Below are positions 16,120 to 24,384 of a stretch of DNA of 33,558 nt, piece by piece; positions within the stretch are counted from its first letter, which is position 1, and each line of letters opens with the position of its first letter. The notes under the pieces were generated by a model. It had not been told where the DNA came from and searched no databases. It saw only the letters and a program-made list of their open reading frames with translations. A program made the translations under genes and the position numbers. Origin of the DNA: CAYXEN01 sp964464035 (GTDB lineage Bacteria > Krumholzibacteriota > Krumholzibacteriia > WVZY01). Location: assembly GCA_964464035.1 (NCBI GenBank), contig CAYXEN010000023.1:1-33558 (forward strand), in the 5' to 3' direction.

Positions 16120-17235
16120 ATGCCGAAACCCGATTCCGCAGGAATAGCCAGGGGTATGGTGCTGAATCTTCTCGTCTTCGTCGCGGCGAGCTTCCTTGTC
16201 GCCGGCGCGATGGAAGCCGCTCTCCGCGTCTTCAAGCCCCAGATCACGGTGGAGAGGACGCCGGCGGGATGGTACAGGAAGCACCCCGCCCTGCCGTTCT
16301 GCCAGTCTCCGGGTTTCGAGGGTGTGCTGGAGACGAGGGAATTCAAGGTGCGTTTCGCCACCAATTCGCTGGGCCTGCGCGACGACGAGATCGCAGACAA
16401 GGTGCCGGACATGTTCAGGATACTCGTGTTGGGGGATTCGTTCGTATGGGGATTCGGCGCCGGGCAGGAGGACACGTATCCATCCGCCCTCGAACGCATC
16501 CTCGCCGGGGACTTTCCGGGGAAAAAGATGGACGTTGTGAACGCCGGGGTTTGTCGTTACTACCCCGAGCTCGAAAAAACGCTCTTCGACGTCATCGTGG
16601 ACGAAGTGAAGCCGGATCTCGTGATCCAGAACGTCCTGCCCAACGACGTGTGGGACGAGATGGCCGGTCGCGATGCGGTGACCGTCTCCCGTGACGGCAG
16701 GCTGGTATCGGGCGGCAAGGCGACGGTCAGGATAAAGCGCATCCTCGGCATGAGGATCCCCGTGCCTTTCTCGCTCGGGGATTTCCTGCGGAGCAATTCG
16801 CATCTCTACACTTTCATCGCGGACAGGATCGCGCTTCTCAGCGCGCGCGGCAACGCGCCGGCGGGCGCGGGAGAGGAGAACGAATCGTCCCGCTATGCAG
16901 CGGCGATGAAAGGCGTGTTCGACGACGTGAGCGAGCTGGCCGATAGATGCGCCAGCGACGGGATCGAGTACCTGCTGGTGCTGATCCCGCAAAAGGACAG
17001 GTTCGAAGCAAAAGGCGCAAGGGCGGATTTCTACGAGCGCTTCGAACGCACGATGATGGAATCGGCCGCGAAGAGAGGAATCGCCTGTTTCAACGCCTAC
17101 TCCGCCCTGGCCGCCTCTCCCGATGCCAAGGAATTGTACTGGAGATTCGACGGCCACTTCCGCCCGAAGGGGTACGCAAGGCTCGCGGAGTCGGTCGCCG
17201 AGGTGCTCGTCCGGGAACGGTTTATCCCTCGGTGA
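16120..17235 (+). CDS. Membrane-anchored SGNH/GDSL hydrolase
   Basis: A 371-residue protein with one N-terminal transmembrane segment (about 13-35) and an extracytoplasmic SGNH fold. Block I is LVLGDSFVWG (Ser107), block III is NVLPNDVWDEM (Asn175) and block V is DGHFRPKGY (Asp344, His346), so the catalytic set is complete. Such enzymes remove or transfer acyl groups, often on cell-surface polysaccharides. AAGGAG precedes the ATG by about ten bases, 15 bases after the carbamoyltransferase stop, so it is the last gene of that operon. Together the enzymes could tailor the same glycan by O-carbamoylation and O-deacetylation; this is inference. Confidence 0.85.
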   Translation: MPKPDSAGIARGMVLNLLVFVAASFLVAGAMEAALRVFKPQITVERTPAGWYRKHPALPFCQSPGFEGVLETREFKVRFATNSLGLRDDEIADKVPDMFRILVLGDSFVWGFGAGQEDTYPSALERILAGDFPGKKMDVVNAGVCRYYPELEKTLFDVIVDEVKPDLVIQNVLPNDVWDEMAGRDAVTVSRDGRLVSGGKATVRIKRILGMRIPVPFSLGDFLRSNSHLYTFIADRIALLSARGNAPAGAGEENESSRYAAAMKGVFDDVSELADRCASDGIEYLLVLIPQKDRFEAKGARADFYERFERTMMESAAKRGIACFNAYSALAASPDAKELYWRFDGHFRPKGYARLAESVAEVLVRERFIPR

Positions 17236-17241
17236 TTTTCC

Positions 17242-17270
17242 TTGTCCCCCCGGTCTTGTTTTTTTATAAT
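17242..17270 (+). promoter_or_regulatory. Sigma-70 promoter of nikR-cbiMNQO
   Basis: TTGTCC (17242-17247) and a perfect TATAAT (17265-17270) are separated by 17 bases. The start would be near 17277, about 70 bases before the nikR start. This is the clearest housekeeping promoter in the window. Confidence 0.65.
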
Positions 17271-17273
17271 GCC

Positions 17274-17300
17274 GTAGCACGAATATCAGAATGGTAACAC
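17274..17300 (+). repeat. Paired GTA(G/A)CAC half-sites, possible NikR operator
   Basis: GTAGCAC (17274-17280) and GTAACAC (17294-17300) are separated by 13 bases and overlap the expected start of transcription. GTAACAC is one half of the GTGTTAC/GTAACAC operator reported for some NikR proteins. Here the two copies are in the same orientation rather than inverted, so NikR binding is a guess from position. Autorepression by nickel-loaded NikR would be the natural reading. Confidence 0.4.
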
Positions 17301-17345
17301 GCCGGGTCCGCTCCCGCGGGGACGGAACCGAAAAGGAGGGTCACC

Positions 17346-17753
17346 ATCCAGCGCTTCGGTGTTTCGATTCAAGACGATCTCCTGGCGCGCTTCGACCGCT
17401 TGAACGCGGCGAAGGGTTACGCCAACCGCTCCGAGGCCATAAGGGATCTGATCCGCGCCGAGCTGGCGAGGACCAAGATCTCCTCGGCGGACGAGGGGTT
17501 CGGGGTGCTCAGCTATGTATACGACCATCACGTTCCCCGTCTCGTCGGTACCTTGACGTCATTGCAACACGACGTCGAAGAGATGATCGTCTCTTCACTG
17601 CACATCCACGTCGATCACCGTAACTGCCTCGAGATCGTGATCCTCAGGGGAAAGATGGGAAGGATGCAGTTGTTCGCGGACAAGCTGATCGGTACGAAGG
17701 GCGTGAAGCTGGGAAGCTTCACGCCCGTGGCCGATGTCACGGATTTGCCGTGA
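17346..17753 (+). CDS. nikR: Nickel-responsive regulator NikR, apparently starting at ATC
   Basis: A 135-residue ribbon-helix-helix/ACT regulator. If ATC at 17346 is residue 1, the N-terminus is (M)QRFGVSIQDDLLARF, the RHH strand and first helix. The nickel ligands then fall at His75, His86, His88 and Cys94 (LQHD, LHIHVDHRNC), each exactly one less than in E. coli NikR (76, 87, 89, 95). No ATG, GTG or TTG lies in frame between the upstream stop at 17295 and Leu19. The first usable one, TTG at 17400, would delete the DNA-binding strand. AGGAGG (17334-17339) is six bases before the ATC, an ideal distance. So either this is a rare ATC start or one base differs from ATG. It is followed after 37 bases by a cobalt/nickel ECF transporter, its likely target. 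Confidence 0.85.
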   Translation: MQRFGVSIQDDLLARFDRLNAAKGYANRSEAIRDLIRAELARTKISSADEGFGVLSYVYDHHVPRLVGTLTSLQHDVEEMIVSSLHIHVDHRNCLEIVILRGKMGRMQLFADKLIGTKGVKLGSFTPVADVTDLP

Positions 17754-17790
17754 TGCACACGGCGCCCGCTCCGTGGGGCAGGGGGAATTC

Positions 17791-18441
17791 ATGCACATAC
17801 CGGATGGTTTCTTGAGCGGAAAGGTGAGCGCGGTCTCTTCAGCCGCTTCTTTCGCGCTGCTCGCCCTTGCGGCGGGGAAGCTCGATCGCAGGTTGAAGAG
17901 CCGGGCCGTTCCCCTGGTCGGCGTCACGGCGGCCTTCGTGTTCGCCGCCCAAATGGTCAATTTCCCCGTACCGGGCGGAGTGAGCGGGCATCTGCTGGGA
18001 TCGACTCTATGCGCCGTGGTTCTCGGCCCCGGCCTGGGGAGCGTGGCCATGGCCCTGGTGCTCATCGTCCAGTGTTTCTTTCTGCATGACGGGGGAATAA
18101 CCGCGCTCGGCGCCAACGTGTTCAACATGGCCTTCGTCGGCGTCATCGTTTCCTGGATCGTTCTTCGCTCGGTGAGAGCGCTCGTGCCGGGAAGAAAAGG
18201 GCTCCATCTCGCCGTCGCGCTCGCATCCTGGATATCCGTCGAACTCGCCGCTCTCTTCGCTTCTCTCGAGATAGGAATGTCCGGGGCCGCTCCGCTCCCA
18301 CTGGTCGTCTGGGCCATGCTGGGCGTTCACGCCGTGATAGGAGTCGGCGAGGCGGTTCTCACGGACCTGATAGTCCTGTTCCTCTACGAAGTGGAGGCCG
18401 AAAGCCTGGCCGGACTCGGAGCAAAGGCGGTGGAGAGATGA
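17791..18441 (+). CDS. cbiM: CbiM/NikM-like substrate-binding component of a Ni/Co ECF transporter
   Basis: A 216-residue membrane protein. The ATG at 17791 is chosen because mature CbiM/NikM begins MHIPDGF; the N-terminal amine and His2 help bind the metal. AGGGGG is six bases upstream. The frame is open further up, but that sequence would block the N-terminus. There are about six to seven hydrophobic segments, with the conserved loop QMVNFPVPGGVSGHLLG and the FFLHDGGITALGANVFNM motif, whose His also belongs to the metal site. It is co-transcribed with nikR and the other transporter parts. The NikR neighbour argues for nickel rather than cobalt as the substrate. Confidence 0.92.
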   Translation: MHIPDGFLSGKVSAVSSAASFALLALAAGKLDRRLKSRAVPLVGVTAAFVFAAQMVNFPVPGGVSGHLLGSTLCAVVLGPGLGSVAMALVLIVQCFFLHDGGITALGANVFNMAFVGVIVSWIVLRSVRALVPGRKGLHLAVALASWISVELAALFASLEIGMSGAAPLPLVVWAMLGVHAVIGVGEAVLTDLIVLFLYEVEAESLAGLGAKAVER

Positions 18442-18728
18442 AAGCATTCGGCAAGAAACGCCTGCTCGGATTCTTGTCCATAGCGGCGAGCGTATCGATA
18501 GTGGTTTTCCTATCCCGCTACTCGTCCAGGCTCCCCGACGGGTTGGAGAGCGTGGCCGGGGAGCTTGGGCTCGGCGCCGGAGCCACCGACGGTGCCGCAT
18601 CCTCGCAGGCGGCGGGTGCAGCCGGCGGGATCCTGCCCGCGCTTCTGGGGCTCATGGTCATTCTTGTTCCATCGCTTCTCTGGATGGCCGCCGGCGTAAT
18701 GAAAAGCCGGCGGGGAAACGAGAGGTGA
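18438..18728 (+). CDS. PDGLE-domain CbiN/NikN-like small membrane component
   Basis: A 96-residue protein with two hydrophobic segments (about 8-25 and 64-87) and, between them, the signature RLPDGLESVAG of the PDGLE family. This family replaces or resembles CbiN, the small subunit that assists metal loading of CbiM. Its ATG overlaps the CbiM stop (ATGA), so the two are made together, as expected for the S-component complex. The middle loop is Gly/Ala/Ser-rich and poorly conserved. Confidence 0.85.
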   Translation: MKAFGKKRLLGFLSIAASVSIVVFLSRYSSRLPDGLESVAGELGLGAGATDGAASSQAAGAAGGILPALLGLMVILVPSLLWMAAGVMKSRRGNER

Positions 18729-18734
18729 TGACCG

Positions 18735-19484
18735 GTGCCCGCTTTGCGCATCTTCGAAGGTGGAATCTCTTCGGGCACACGCATCCTGATTCTCCTGGTG
18801 CTCGTGGCGGGAACCGCGACTATTACGGGCGACGAGTGGGAATCCCTCCTCTTGTGGGGTCCGCTCGCGATAGCCGGATCGGCGGTCGCGAAGGTGCCCG
18901 TGAGGAGAATCGCCTTGCTGGTCTGCCTCATGGTGCCTTTCGTGTTCCTGGCGATGATTCAACTCTTCACGGGGGGAGGGGCCGACTCGGTCCCGATCGT
19001 CGCCGGTCCCGTCATGCTTTCCTTTCATCCCTCGCGGATCGGATCCGTTGCGCTGGTTATCGCACGGTCCTTAGTCGCCTTGGTCTTCGCGGTTTCTCTC
19101 GGTAACGGCATCGACGGGGACGAGTTCGCGGATTTTCTCGCCGGTGCGCGCGTCCCCGCGTTCATGGTGATGAGCCTCGCCGTCATGCTCAACTACTCGC
19201 GCTGCTTCAGGGCCGACATGGAGCGCCTCTTCGCCGCGGCCAGGATGCGGGAACCTTCCGGGGATTACACCGGCCGGCTCGTTCTCGCCGCGAGGAGCGT
19301 TGGAATAATCTTTCTGCGCGCCCTGGAGAGATCCGAAAGACTCCACGCGGCGATGCTGGCCAGAGGATACGACGCGTCCTTGGATGAGTCGCGTCGCTCG
19401 ACCCGGATCGATCCGGTGCCGGTGGCTCTGGTCGTGATCATCGTCGTCGCAACGAGGCTGGTTGCGCGGGAGGTGTCGGTTTGA
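18735..19484 (+). CDS. cbiQ: CbiQ-like transmembrane (T) component of the ECF transporter
   Basis: A 249-residue membrane protein with about five to six hydrophobic segments. The cytoplasmic coupling helices are visible as FRADMERLFAAARMR and the later ERLHAAMLARGYD. The ARG motif in the latter is the family's contact with the ATPase. The start is GTG at 18735, with a GAGG-like site upstream, six bases after the PDGLE gene. The last bases overlap the ATPase gene (TTGA). Length is normal for CbiQ. Confidence 0.88.
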   Translation: MPALRIFEGGISSGTRILILLVLVAGTATITGDEWESLLLWGPLAIAGSAVAKVPVRRIALLVCLMVPFVFLAMIQLFTGGGADSVPIVAGPVMLSFHPSRIGSVALVIARSLVALVFAVSLGNGIDGDEFADFLAGARVPAFMVMSLAVMLNYSRCFRADMERLFAAARMREPSGDYTGRLVLAARSVGIIFLRALERSERLHAAMLARGYDASLDESRRSTRIDPVPVALVVIIVVATRLVAREVSV

Positions 19485-20245
19485 ACCCGGGAGCCGGAAG
19501 TCCGGCATTGCGCATGAGCGGCATAAGATGTTCTTTCGCGAAGGCGGGCGAGGTGGTCAGGGGAGTCACGCTCGAGATAGCTCGGGGCGAAAAGGTCGCG
19601 CTGATAGGCCCCAACGGAGCCGGGAAGACCACGTTGCTTCTGGCCGCCGCCGGCCTCGTGGATCATGAAGGAGAAGTCTTCGTGGCGGGGGAGAGATTCA
19701 CCCGGACGACGGCTTCCCGGATCCGCAGGAAGATCGGGTTCCTCTTTCAGAATCCCGGTGACCAGCTGTTCGCCCGGACGGTGCACGAAGACGTTTCGCT
19801 CGTACCCAGGCGGCTCCGTCTTCCCGCATCCGAGGTCGAGGGCAGAACGGAGGCGGCTTTGCGCGCCATGGATCTGATGGAGCTCGGAGACAGATCCCCG
19901 CACGGGTTGAGCGTGGGGGAGAAGAAGAGAGTCGCCATCGCGGGCATCATGGCGGCACGGCCGGAAATCCTCCTCATGGACGAACCCGCGGGAGGGCTGG
20001 ATCCGGCTCAACGCCTGAAACTGCTCTCCTTCTTCCGCGCCGCGGAAAAGACGATCTTCTTCGCGACGCACGACATGGATTTCGCCCGCGAAACGGCTAC
20101 GAGGTGCATTCTTCTCTCCAAGGGGAGGATCGTCGCCGAGGGACCGGCGAGCAGCTTGTTGGAGGACGAGGTGCTGCTCCGGCAGCACGGCCTCGCCCTG
20201 GCTTATTGGTACAAGGGGAAGCGGGCTGCGATGGAGGGAAACTGA
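19481..20245 (+). CDS. cbiO: CbiO-like ATPase of the Ni/Co ECF transporter
   Basis: A 254-residue ABC ATPase. It has Walker A GPNGAGKT, Q-loop FQNPGDQLF, signature LSVGEKKRVAIAG, Walker B ILLMDEPAGGLDP and the switch His in ATHDMDF. The FQNPxDQLF form of the Q-loop is typical of ECF transporter ATPases. The TTG start overlaps the CbiQ stop (TTGA). Only one ATPase gene is present, so it should act as a homodimer, as in CbiMNQO systems. It is the last gene of the nikR operon and faces the pilin gene convergently. Confidence 0.92.
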   Translation: MNPGAGSPALRMSGIRCSFAKAGEVVRGVTLEIARGEKVALIGPNGAGKTTLLLAAAGLVDHEGEVFVAGERFTRTTASRIRRKIGFLFQNPGDQLFARTVHEDVSLVPRRLRLPASEVEGRTEAALRAMDLMELGDRSPHGLSVGEKKRVAIAGIMAARPEILLMDEPAGGLDPAQRLKLLSFFRAAEKTIFFATHDMDFARETATRCILLSKGRIVAEGPASSLLEDEVLLRQHGLALAYWYKGKRAAMEGN

Positions 20246-20324
20246 TCCCGGGCCATCGAGCGAAGAAACCCGCGCCGCGTCCGGTCGGGTCGTTACTTGG
20301 GACTGGAAGGATTGGGCAGGGGGA

Positions 20325-20741
20325 TCAGTCGCCCATTTGCAAGACGGCGGGGAGAAGGCCGTCTGAACCGTAACCTTTGATGATGTATCCTCCGCCCGGG
20401 AGGCTCGAGATGCTTATCTCGCCCTGGGCTGACGGGTCGGCGTTCCACACCAGGTTGGTCGGTGCTTGAGTAAAGGGATTTATCGGCGAAGAAGCGCTCG
20501 GCATCATATTGACCAGGGCGGCCTCGTCACCCGGACCGGGATAGGTGCCGGCGTTGCTGATGGCGTAGTCCTCCACGGCAAGTTGTACCGTGTGCATGTT
20601 CTCTTTGACGGCGGATTCTTTCGCCCGCACCGCGAAAGTCATGTAATTGGGGATCGCTATTGCAGCAAGCAAACCGATGATTACGAGAACGATGGCCAGC
20701 TCTACCAGCGTAAATCCTTCATGGGCAGTCACTTGGCGCAT
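20325..20741 (-). CDS. Major-pilin-like type IV prepilin
   Basis: A 138-residue prepilin. The leader MRQVTAHEG is followed by FTLVELAIVLVIIGLLAAIA and IPNYMTF, with Phe at +1, Glu at +5 and the Pro kink. The head (about 60-138) is short, with no cysteines, and resembles short pilins or type II pseudopilins of the GspG/PilA kind (EDYAISNAGTYPGPGDE). GAGGGAGGAGG before the ATG is the strongest ribosome binding site in the window, as expected for an abundant structural subunit. It stands alone, divergent from the Lon-like gene and 17 kb from the minor pilins at the left end. Confidence 0.88.
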   Translation of the reverse strand: MRQVTAHEGFTLVELAIVLVIIGLLAAIAIPNYMTFAVRAKESAVKENMHTVQLAVEDYAISNAGTYPGPGDEAALVNMMPSASSPINPFTQAPTNLVWNADPSAQGEISISSLPGGGYIIKGYGSDGLLPAVLQMGD

Positions 20742-20776
20742 AAGTGCCTCCTCCCTCGGGGACGCCGTGCAAAAGC

Positions 20777-20805
20777 TTGTTAATGAACATGCAATAACGT
20801 ATCTT
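20777..20805 (+). promoter_or_regulatory. Weak candidate promoter for the Lon-like gene
   Basis: TTGTTA (20777-20782) and TATCTT (20800-20805), four of six each, are 17 bases apart. The start would be near 20812, leaving a leader of about 130 bases. It lies in the 202-base divergent gap shared with the pilin gene. Confidence 0.25.
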
Positions 20806-20811
20806 TATGAA

Positions 20812-20827
20812 AGAAAAAAGCATGCCA
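20812..20827 (-). promoter_or_regulatory. Possible sigma-54-type promoter of the pilin gene
   Basis: On the minus strand the bases read TGGCATGCTTTTTTCT, matching 10 of 12 consensus positions, including TGGCA-G at -24. However, the G of the normally invariant -12 GC is replaced by T. The start would be near 20801, 60 bases before the pilin ATG. Pilin genes are often sigma-54/PilR-dependent, but the -12 defect makes this only a weak call. Confidence 0.25.
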
Positions 20828-20943
20828 ACTGCAAGCCGCTTGCGCCGTCGGCTTCTCTGGAGCCTGCACGGCAGGGCCGACATCGGATGATCAATCCATT
20901 CATTGCGATTTATTCGCGGAATCAAATTCGGAGGAATGAGTAG

Positions 20944-23361
20944 ATGCCAGACAAAGCTGCCAGCAAAGTAAGCCCCAAGGAGTCCAGGTGGCACGTCGAT
21001 CCGGACGTTTTCGATTTCGAGACCACTGCGGAACTGCCCTGTTGCGGGGATATAATCGGCCAAGAGAGAGCGATAAACGCCATCAAACTCGGCCTCGAAG
21101 TGAAGACGAGGGGCTACAACATCTTCGTCTCGGGGCTGACCGGCACGGGGAAATCCACGACCATAAAGAGGCTGCTAAAGAGCATGGAGCCCGAAAAAAA
21201 AGATCTCAAGGATATTTGCTACGTTCACAATTTCAAGACACCCGATATGCCGGTTTGCATTCCATTGCCGGCAGGCGAGGGGAGGAAATTCAAGCGGGAG
21301 ATGAAGAGGCTTTTCGAAACCCTGCGTGATCATGTTCCCAAGACGTTCGAGGGGAAGAAGTTCAAGGCGGAACATGAAAAGATCCTCGAGGAATTCAAGG
21401 AAAAGAAGAACGAGATGGTCGCTCAGTTCGAGAAGCTGATTGCGGACAAAGGATTCTCGCTTTTCGAGGTCCAATACGGGCCTTTCACTCGCCCGGAAGT
21501 GATGCCCGTGATCGACGGCGAGGCCGTCGGCATGGACAAGCTGCCGTCGCTCGTCGAGGAAGGCAAGCTCACTGAAGAGCGTCTCGGCGAGATCCAGGAG
21601 GCGCACGAATCCCTCGTACGGGAAATGGAGGAATTCCTCAAGCGCAGCAGGGAACTGGAGAGGGAATTGACGGACAAGATCTCGGAGGTCGAGAAGAAGT
21701 TCGCGAGTCCCATCGTCAATATGTGCGTCAAGGACATGAATGAGAAGTTCAACTACCGCAAGGTTCATTACCTTCTCAAGAGCCTCAAGGAATATATCAT
21801 GGAGAATCTTTCCATGTTCAAGGACACACCGGATGAAGACGATGACGCGCTCCCGAGAGACAAGGGCTTGGAGTTCGAGGTCAATCTACTGGTGGACAAT
21901 TCGCGTTCCGAAGGGGTCCCGGTGATAATCGAGACTGCGCCGAGTTACGGAAACCTCTTTGGAACGATCGACAGGGTGACCGACAGCAAGGGCGACCATC
22001 ACACGGATTTCACCAGGATAAGGGCGGGATCGCTCATAAGGGCCAACGGAGGATTCCTCGTGCTCAACTTGAACGACGTACTCGAAGAACCTCCGGTGTG
22101 GCCGGCTCTGAAAAGGGCTCTCAAGAACCAGAAAGTGACGATCCAGGGTTTCGATTCGTTTCTCCTGATGCCGTATTCCGCGATCAAGCCCGAGCCCATA
22201 GAGATCGACGTGAAGGTCGTTCTCATCGGCGACGCCTATTCCTACCACTGGCTCTACAACTACGACGAGGATTTCAAGAAGATATTCAAGGTGAAGGCCG
22301 ATTTCGACGACGTCATGCCGAATACCCGGGAAAACGTCCGCAAGTACGCGCAATTCGTTCGTGACTTGACCGAGGAAGATAAGCTTCTCCCTTTCCACAA
22401 ATCCGCCGTAGCGGCCGTCATCGAAGAGGGCATCCGCATCGCCGGCCAGAAGAACAAGCTTTCCACGCGCTTCAGCGACATCGCGGATCTCATCAGGGAA
22501 GCGAGCTACTGGTCCCGCAAGGAGCAGGGGTCCGTGGTGGAAGAACGCCACGTGGACAAGGCGGTGCGCGAACGCATCCATCGCGTGAACCTGGCGGAGG
22601 AGAAGATCCAGGAGATGATAGAGGACGGCGTCATCCTGCTCGACACGAAGGGCAAGAAAGTCGGCCAGATAAACGGGCTTGCCGTCTATGACCTCGGTGA
22701 TTACTCCTTCGGCAGACCCAGCCGCATAACCGCCGAAACGGCGATGGGCCGCGCCGGAATCATCAACATCGAGAGGGAAGCCGATCTCAGCGGCAAGACT
22801 CACAACAAGGGCGTGTTGATTCTGGAGGGGTACATGCGCAGACAATACGCCCAGGACAAACCGCTCACCATGAGCGCCAGTATATGCTTCGAACAATCCT
22901 ACAGCGGCGTCGACGGGGACAGCGCTTCCTCGACGGAGATATACGCTCTCCTTTCCAGCCTTTCCGAAGTGCCTCTCAGGCAGGATCTCGCCGTCACCGG
23001 CTCGGTCAACCAGAAGGGAGAAGTCCAGCCGATCGGCGGCGTGAACGAAAAAATCGAGGGGTTCTACGACGTGTGCAAGGTCATGGGCCTGTCCGGCACG
23101 CAGGGCGTGATAATACCGGCCCTCAACGTGAAGGACCTCATGCTTCGCAAGGATGTGGTCGAGGCCATTGAAAAGGGAGTATTCCACGTCTATGCGGTGA
23201 AGACCATAGACGAGGGGATCGAGATCCTCACCGGCAAGAAAGCCGGAAAGCGCCTGGCAAACGGGTCGTTCGAAAAGGGATCCGTTCATCATCTGGTCGA
23301 CGTGAAACTCAAGAGATTCGCGGAGCGGATCCGCGAGTACTATGAAGCGGATGAAGCCTGA
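20944..23361 (+). CDS. Lon-like ATP-dependent protease (AAA_32 plus S16 domains)
   Basis: An 805-residue protease of the Lon family that lacks the classical Lon N-domain. The ATPase part has Walker A GLTGTGKS (64-71), interrupted by a long charged helical insertion (about 120-290), and a Walker B-like strand GGFLVLNLNDVLEEP. The C-terminal S16 domain has Ser660 in VDGDSASSTE and Lys703 in GGVNEKIEGF. The 43-residue spacing equals that of the catalytic dyad in E. coli Lon, so the protease should be active. Layout and size fit the AAA_32-type Lon-like proteases related to E. coli YcbZ but longer. GGAGG lies upstream of the ATG. QueG follows after 20 bases, probably on the same mRNA; no functional link is known to me. 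Confidence 0.92.
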   Translation: MPDKAASKVSPKESRWHVDPDVFDFETTAELPCCGDIIGQERAINAIKLGLEVKTRGYNIFVSGLTGTGKSTTIKRLLKSMEPEKKDLKDICYVHNFKTPDMPVCIPLPAGEGRKFKREMKRLFETLRDHVPKTFEGKKFKAEHEKILEEFKEKKNEMVAQFEKLIADKGFSLFEVQYGPFTRPEVMPVIDGEAVGMDKLPSLVEEGKLTEERLGEIQEAHESLVREMEEFLKRSRELERELTDKISEVEKKFASPIVNMCVKDMNEKFNYRKVHYLLKSLKEYIMENLSMFKDTPDEDDDALPRDKGLEFEVNLLVDNSRSEGVPVIIETAPSYGNLFGTIDRVTDSKGDHHTDFTRIRAGSLIRANGGFLVLNLNDVLEEPPVWPALKRALKNQKVTIQGFDSFLLMPYSAIKPEPIEIDVKVVLIGDAYSYHWLYNYDEDFKKIFKVKADFDDVMPNTRENVRKYAQFVRDLTEEDKLLPFHKSAVAAVIEEGIRIAGQKNKLSTRFSDIADLIREASYWSRKEQGSVVEERHVDKAVRERIHRVNLAEEKIQEMIEDGVILLDTKGKKVGQINGLAVYDLGDYSFGRPSRITAETAMGRAGIINIEREADLSGKTHNKGVLILEGYMRRQYAQDKPLTMSASICFEQSYSGVDGDSASSTEIYALLSSLSEVPLRQDLAVTGSVNQKGEVQPIGGVNEKIEGFYDVCKVMGLSGTQGVIIPALNVKDLMLRKDVVEAIEKGVFHVYAVKTIDEGIEILTGKKAGKRLANGSFEKGSVHHLVDVKLKRFAERIREYYEADEA

Positions 23362-23381
23362 AAGAATGGATTCCGCCGCCG

Positions 23382-24320
23382 TTGAATGCTTCACCTGAGA
23401 AGATAATCAAGGACATCGCCCGTGCCGCGGGGTTCTCCGCCGCCGGGATAGCCTCGATCTCCGCCCTGAATGAATCCAACGACATATTCGAAGGATGGAT
23501 TCGAGAGGGAAAGTCGGCCGGCATGCGCTACCTCGGCTCCAACGCCCCCACGAGGAGGGACCCCGGCAGGCTGCTTCCCGGGGCCAGGTCGGTCATAAGC
23601 GTCGCGCTCGATTATCACGTTCCGGAGGAAGCGGGCGCGGGAGAAACGCTCGAGGCAGCGGGCCGGTTCTCCCTGTACGCGAGAAGGGGGGATTATCACG
23701 TCGTAATGGGGCGGATGCTTCGCTCCTTGCAGAAGCGAATGGAAGAGATATTCCCCGGAGTCGCCACGGTGGCATGCGTCGATACCAAACCGGTTGCGGA
23801 GAGAACCTTCGCGCTGAAGGCGGGGATCGGATGGCTCGGCAAGAATGGATGCGTCATCTCGCCGGAATACGGTTCCTGGATATTTCTAGGAGAGATAATG
23901 ACCGACATGGAGCTCGAGCCCGATTCCCCTTTGGAATCCCTTTGCGGGGATTGCAACCTTTGCATCGAATCATGCCCGACGTCCGCCATCGAACAGCCTT
24001 CCTTGCTCGACGCGGGGAAATGCATTTCCTATTTGACCATAGAAAACAAGGGGCAGATCCCGGAGCGTTTCCATCGAGGCATGGGGAACCGCGTGTTCGG
24101 GTGCGATACATGCCAGACGGTATGCCCCTACAACACGCGTCCACGCGAATCCTCGGTCTTCAGGGCGATCGGGCAGGCTCCCATCGTCTCGCTGGGTCTG
24201 GAGAGACTCGTTTCCGTATCCGACGAGGAATTCCGGGCGCTCACCGCGGGCAGTGTCATACGGAGATGCAAGGCCGAGGGAATGAGACGAAACGCGCGCA
24301 TAGCCCTCGACAACGTTTGA
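23382..24320 (+). CDS. queG: Epoxyqueuosine reductase QueG
   Basis: A 312-residue cobalamin and iron-sulfur enzyme that performs the last step of queuosine synthesis in tRNA, reducing epoxyqueuosine. The cobalamin-binding N-terminal part includes VDTKPVAERTFALKAGIGW, with Asp134 as the expected catalytic acid. Two 4Fe-4S clusters are supported by CGDCNLCIESCP and CDTCQTVCPYNT. The length is slightly short because the C-terminal HEAT-like extension of some QueG proteins is absent. The start is TTG with no strong ribosome binding site, 20 bases after the Lon-like gene, so a slightly different start is possible. It needs cobalamin, so the upstream nickel/cobalt transporter could matter if cobalt is carried. 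Confidence 0.93.
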   Translation: MNASPEKIIKDIARAAGFSAAGIASISALNESNDIFEGWIREGKSAGMRYLGSNAPTRRDPGRLLPGARSVISVALDYHVPEEAGAGETLEAAGRFSLYARRGDYHVVMGRMLRSLQKRMEEIFPGVATVACVDTKPVAERTFALKAGIGWLGKNGCVISPEYGSWIFLGEIMTDMELEPDSPLESLCGDCNLCIESCPTSAIEQPSLLDAGKCISYLTIENKGQIPERFHRGMGNRVFGCDTCQTVCPYNTRPRESSVFRAIGQAPIVSLGLERLVSVSDEEFRALTAGSVIRRCKAEGMRRNARIALDNV

Positions 24321-24384
24321 CCTCGTTCGCAGCCGGGTTTCATGGAGACCGTCGGAGACCCCCTTGTCGCGACGATTTCCTCGG

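Noticed and set aside
17400..17753. nikR starting at TTG 17400
   Set aside because: It would remove the RHH beta strand and part of the first helix, and it lacks a ribosome binding site. The register and AGGAGG support the ATC at 17346.
24344..24360. Direct repeat GGAGACC separated by three bases between queG and the GAF kinase gene
   Set aside because: Short, isolated and between convergent stops. Likely chance in GC-rich DNA.
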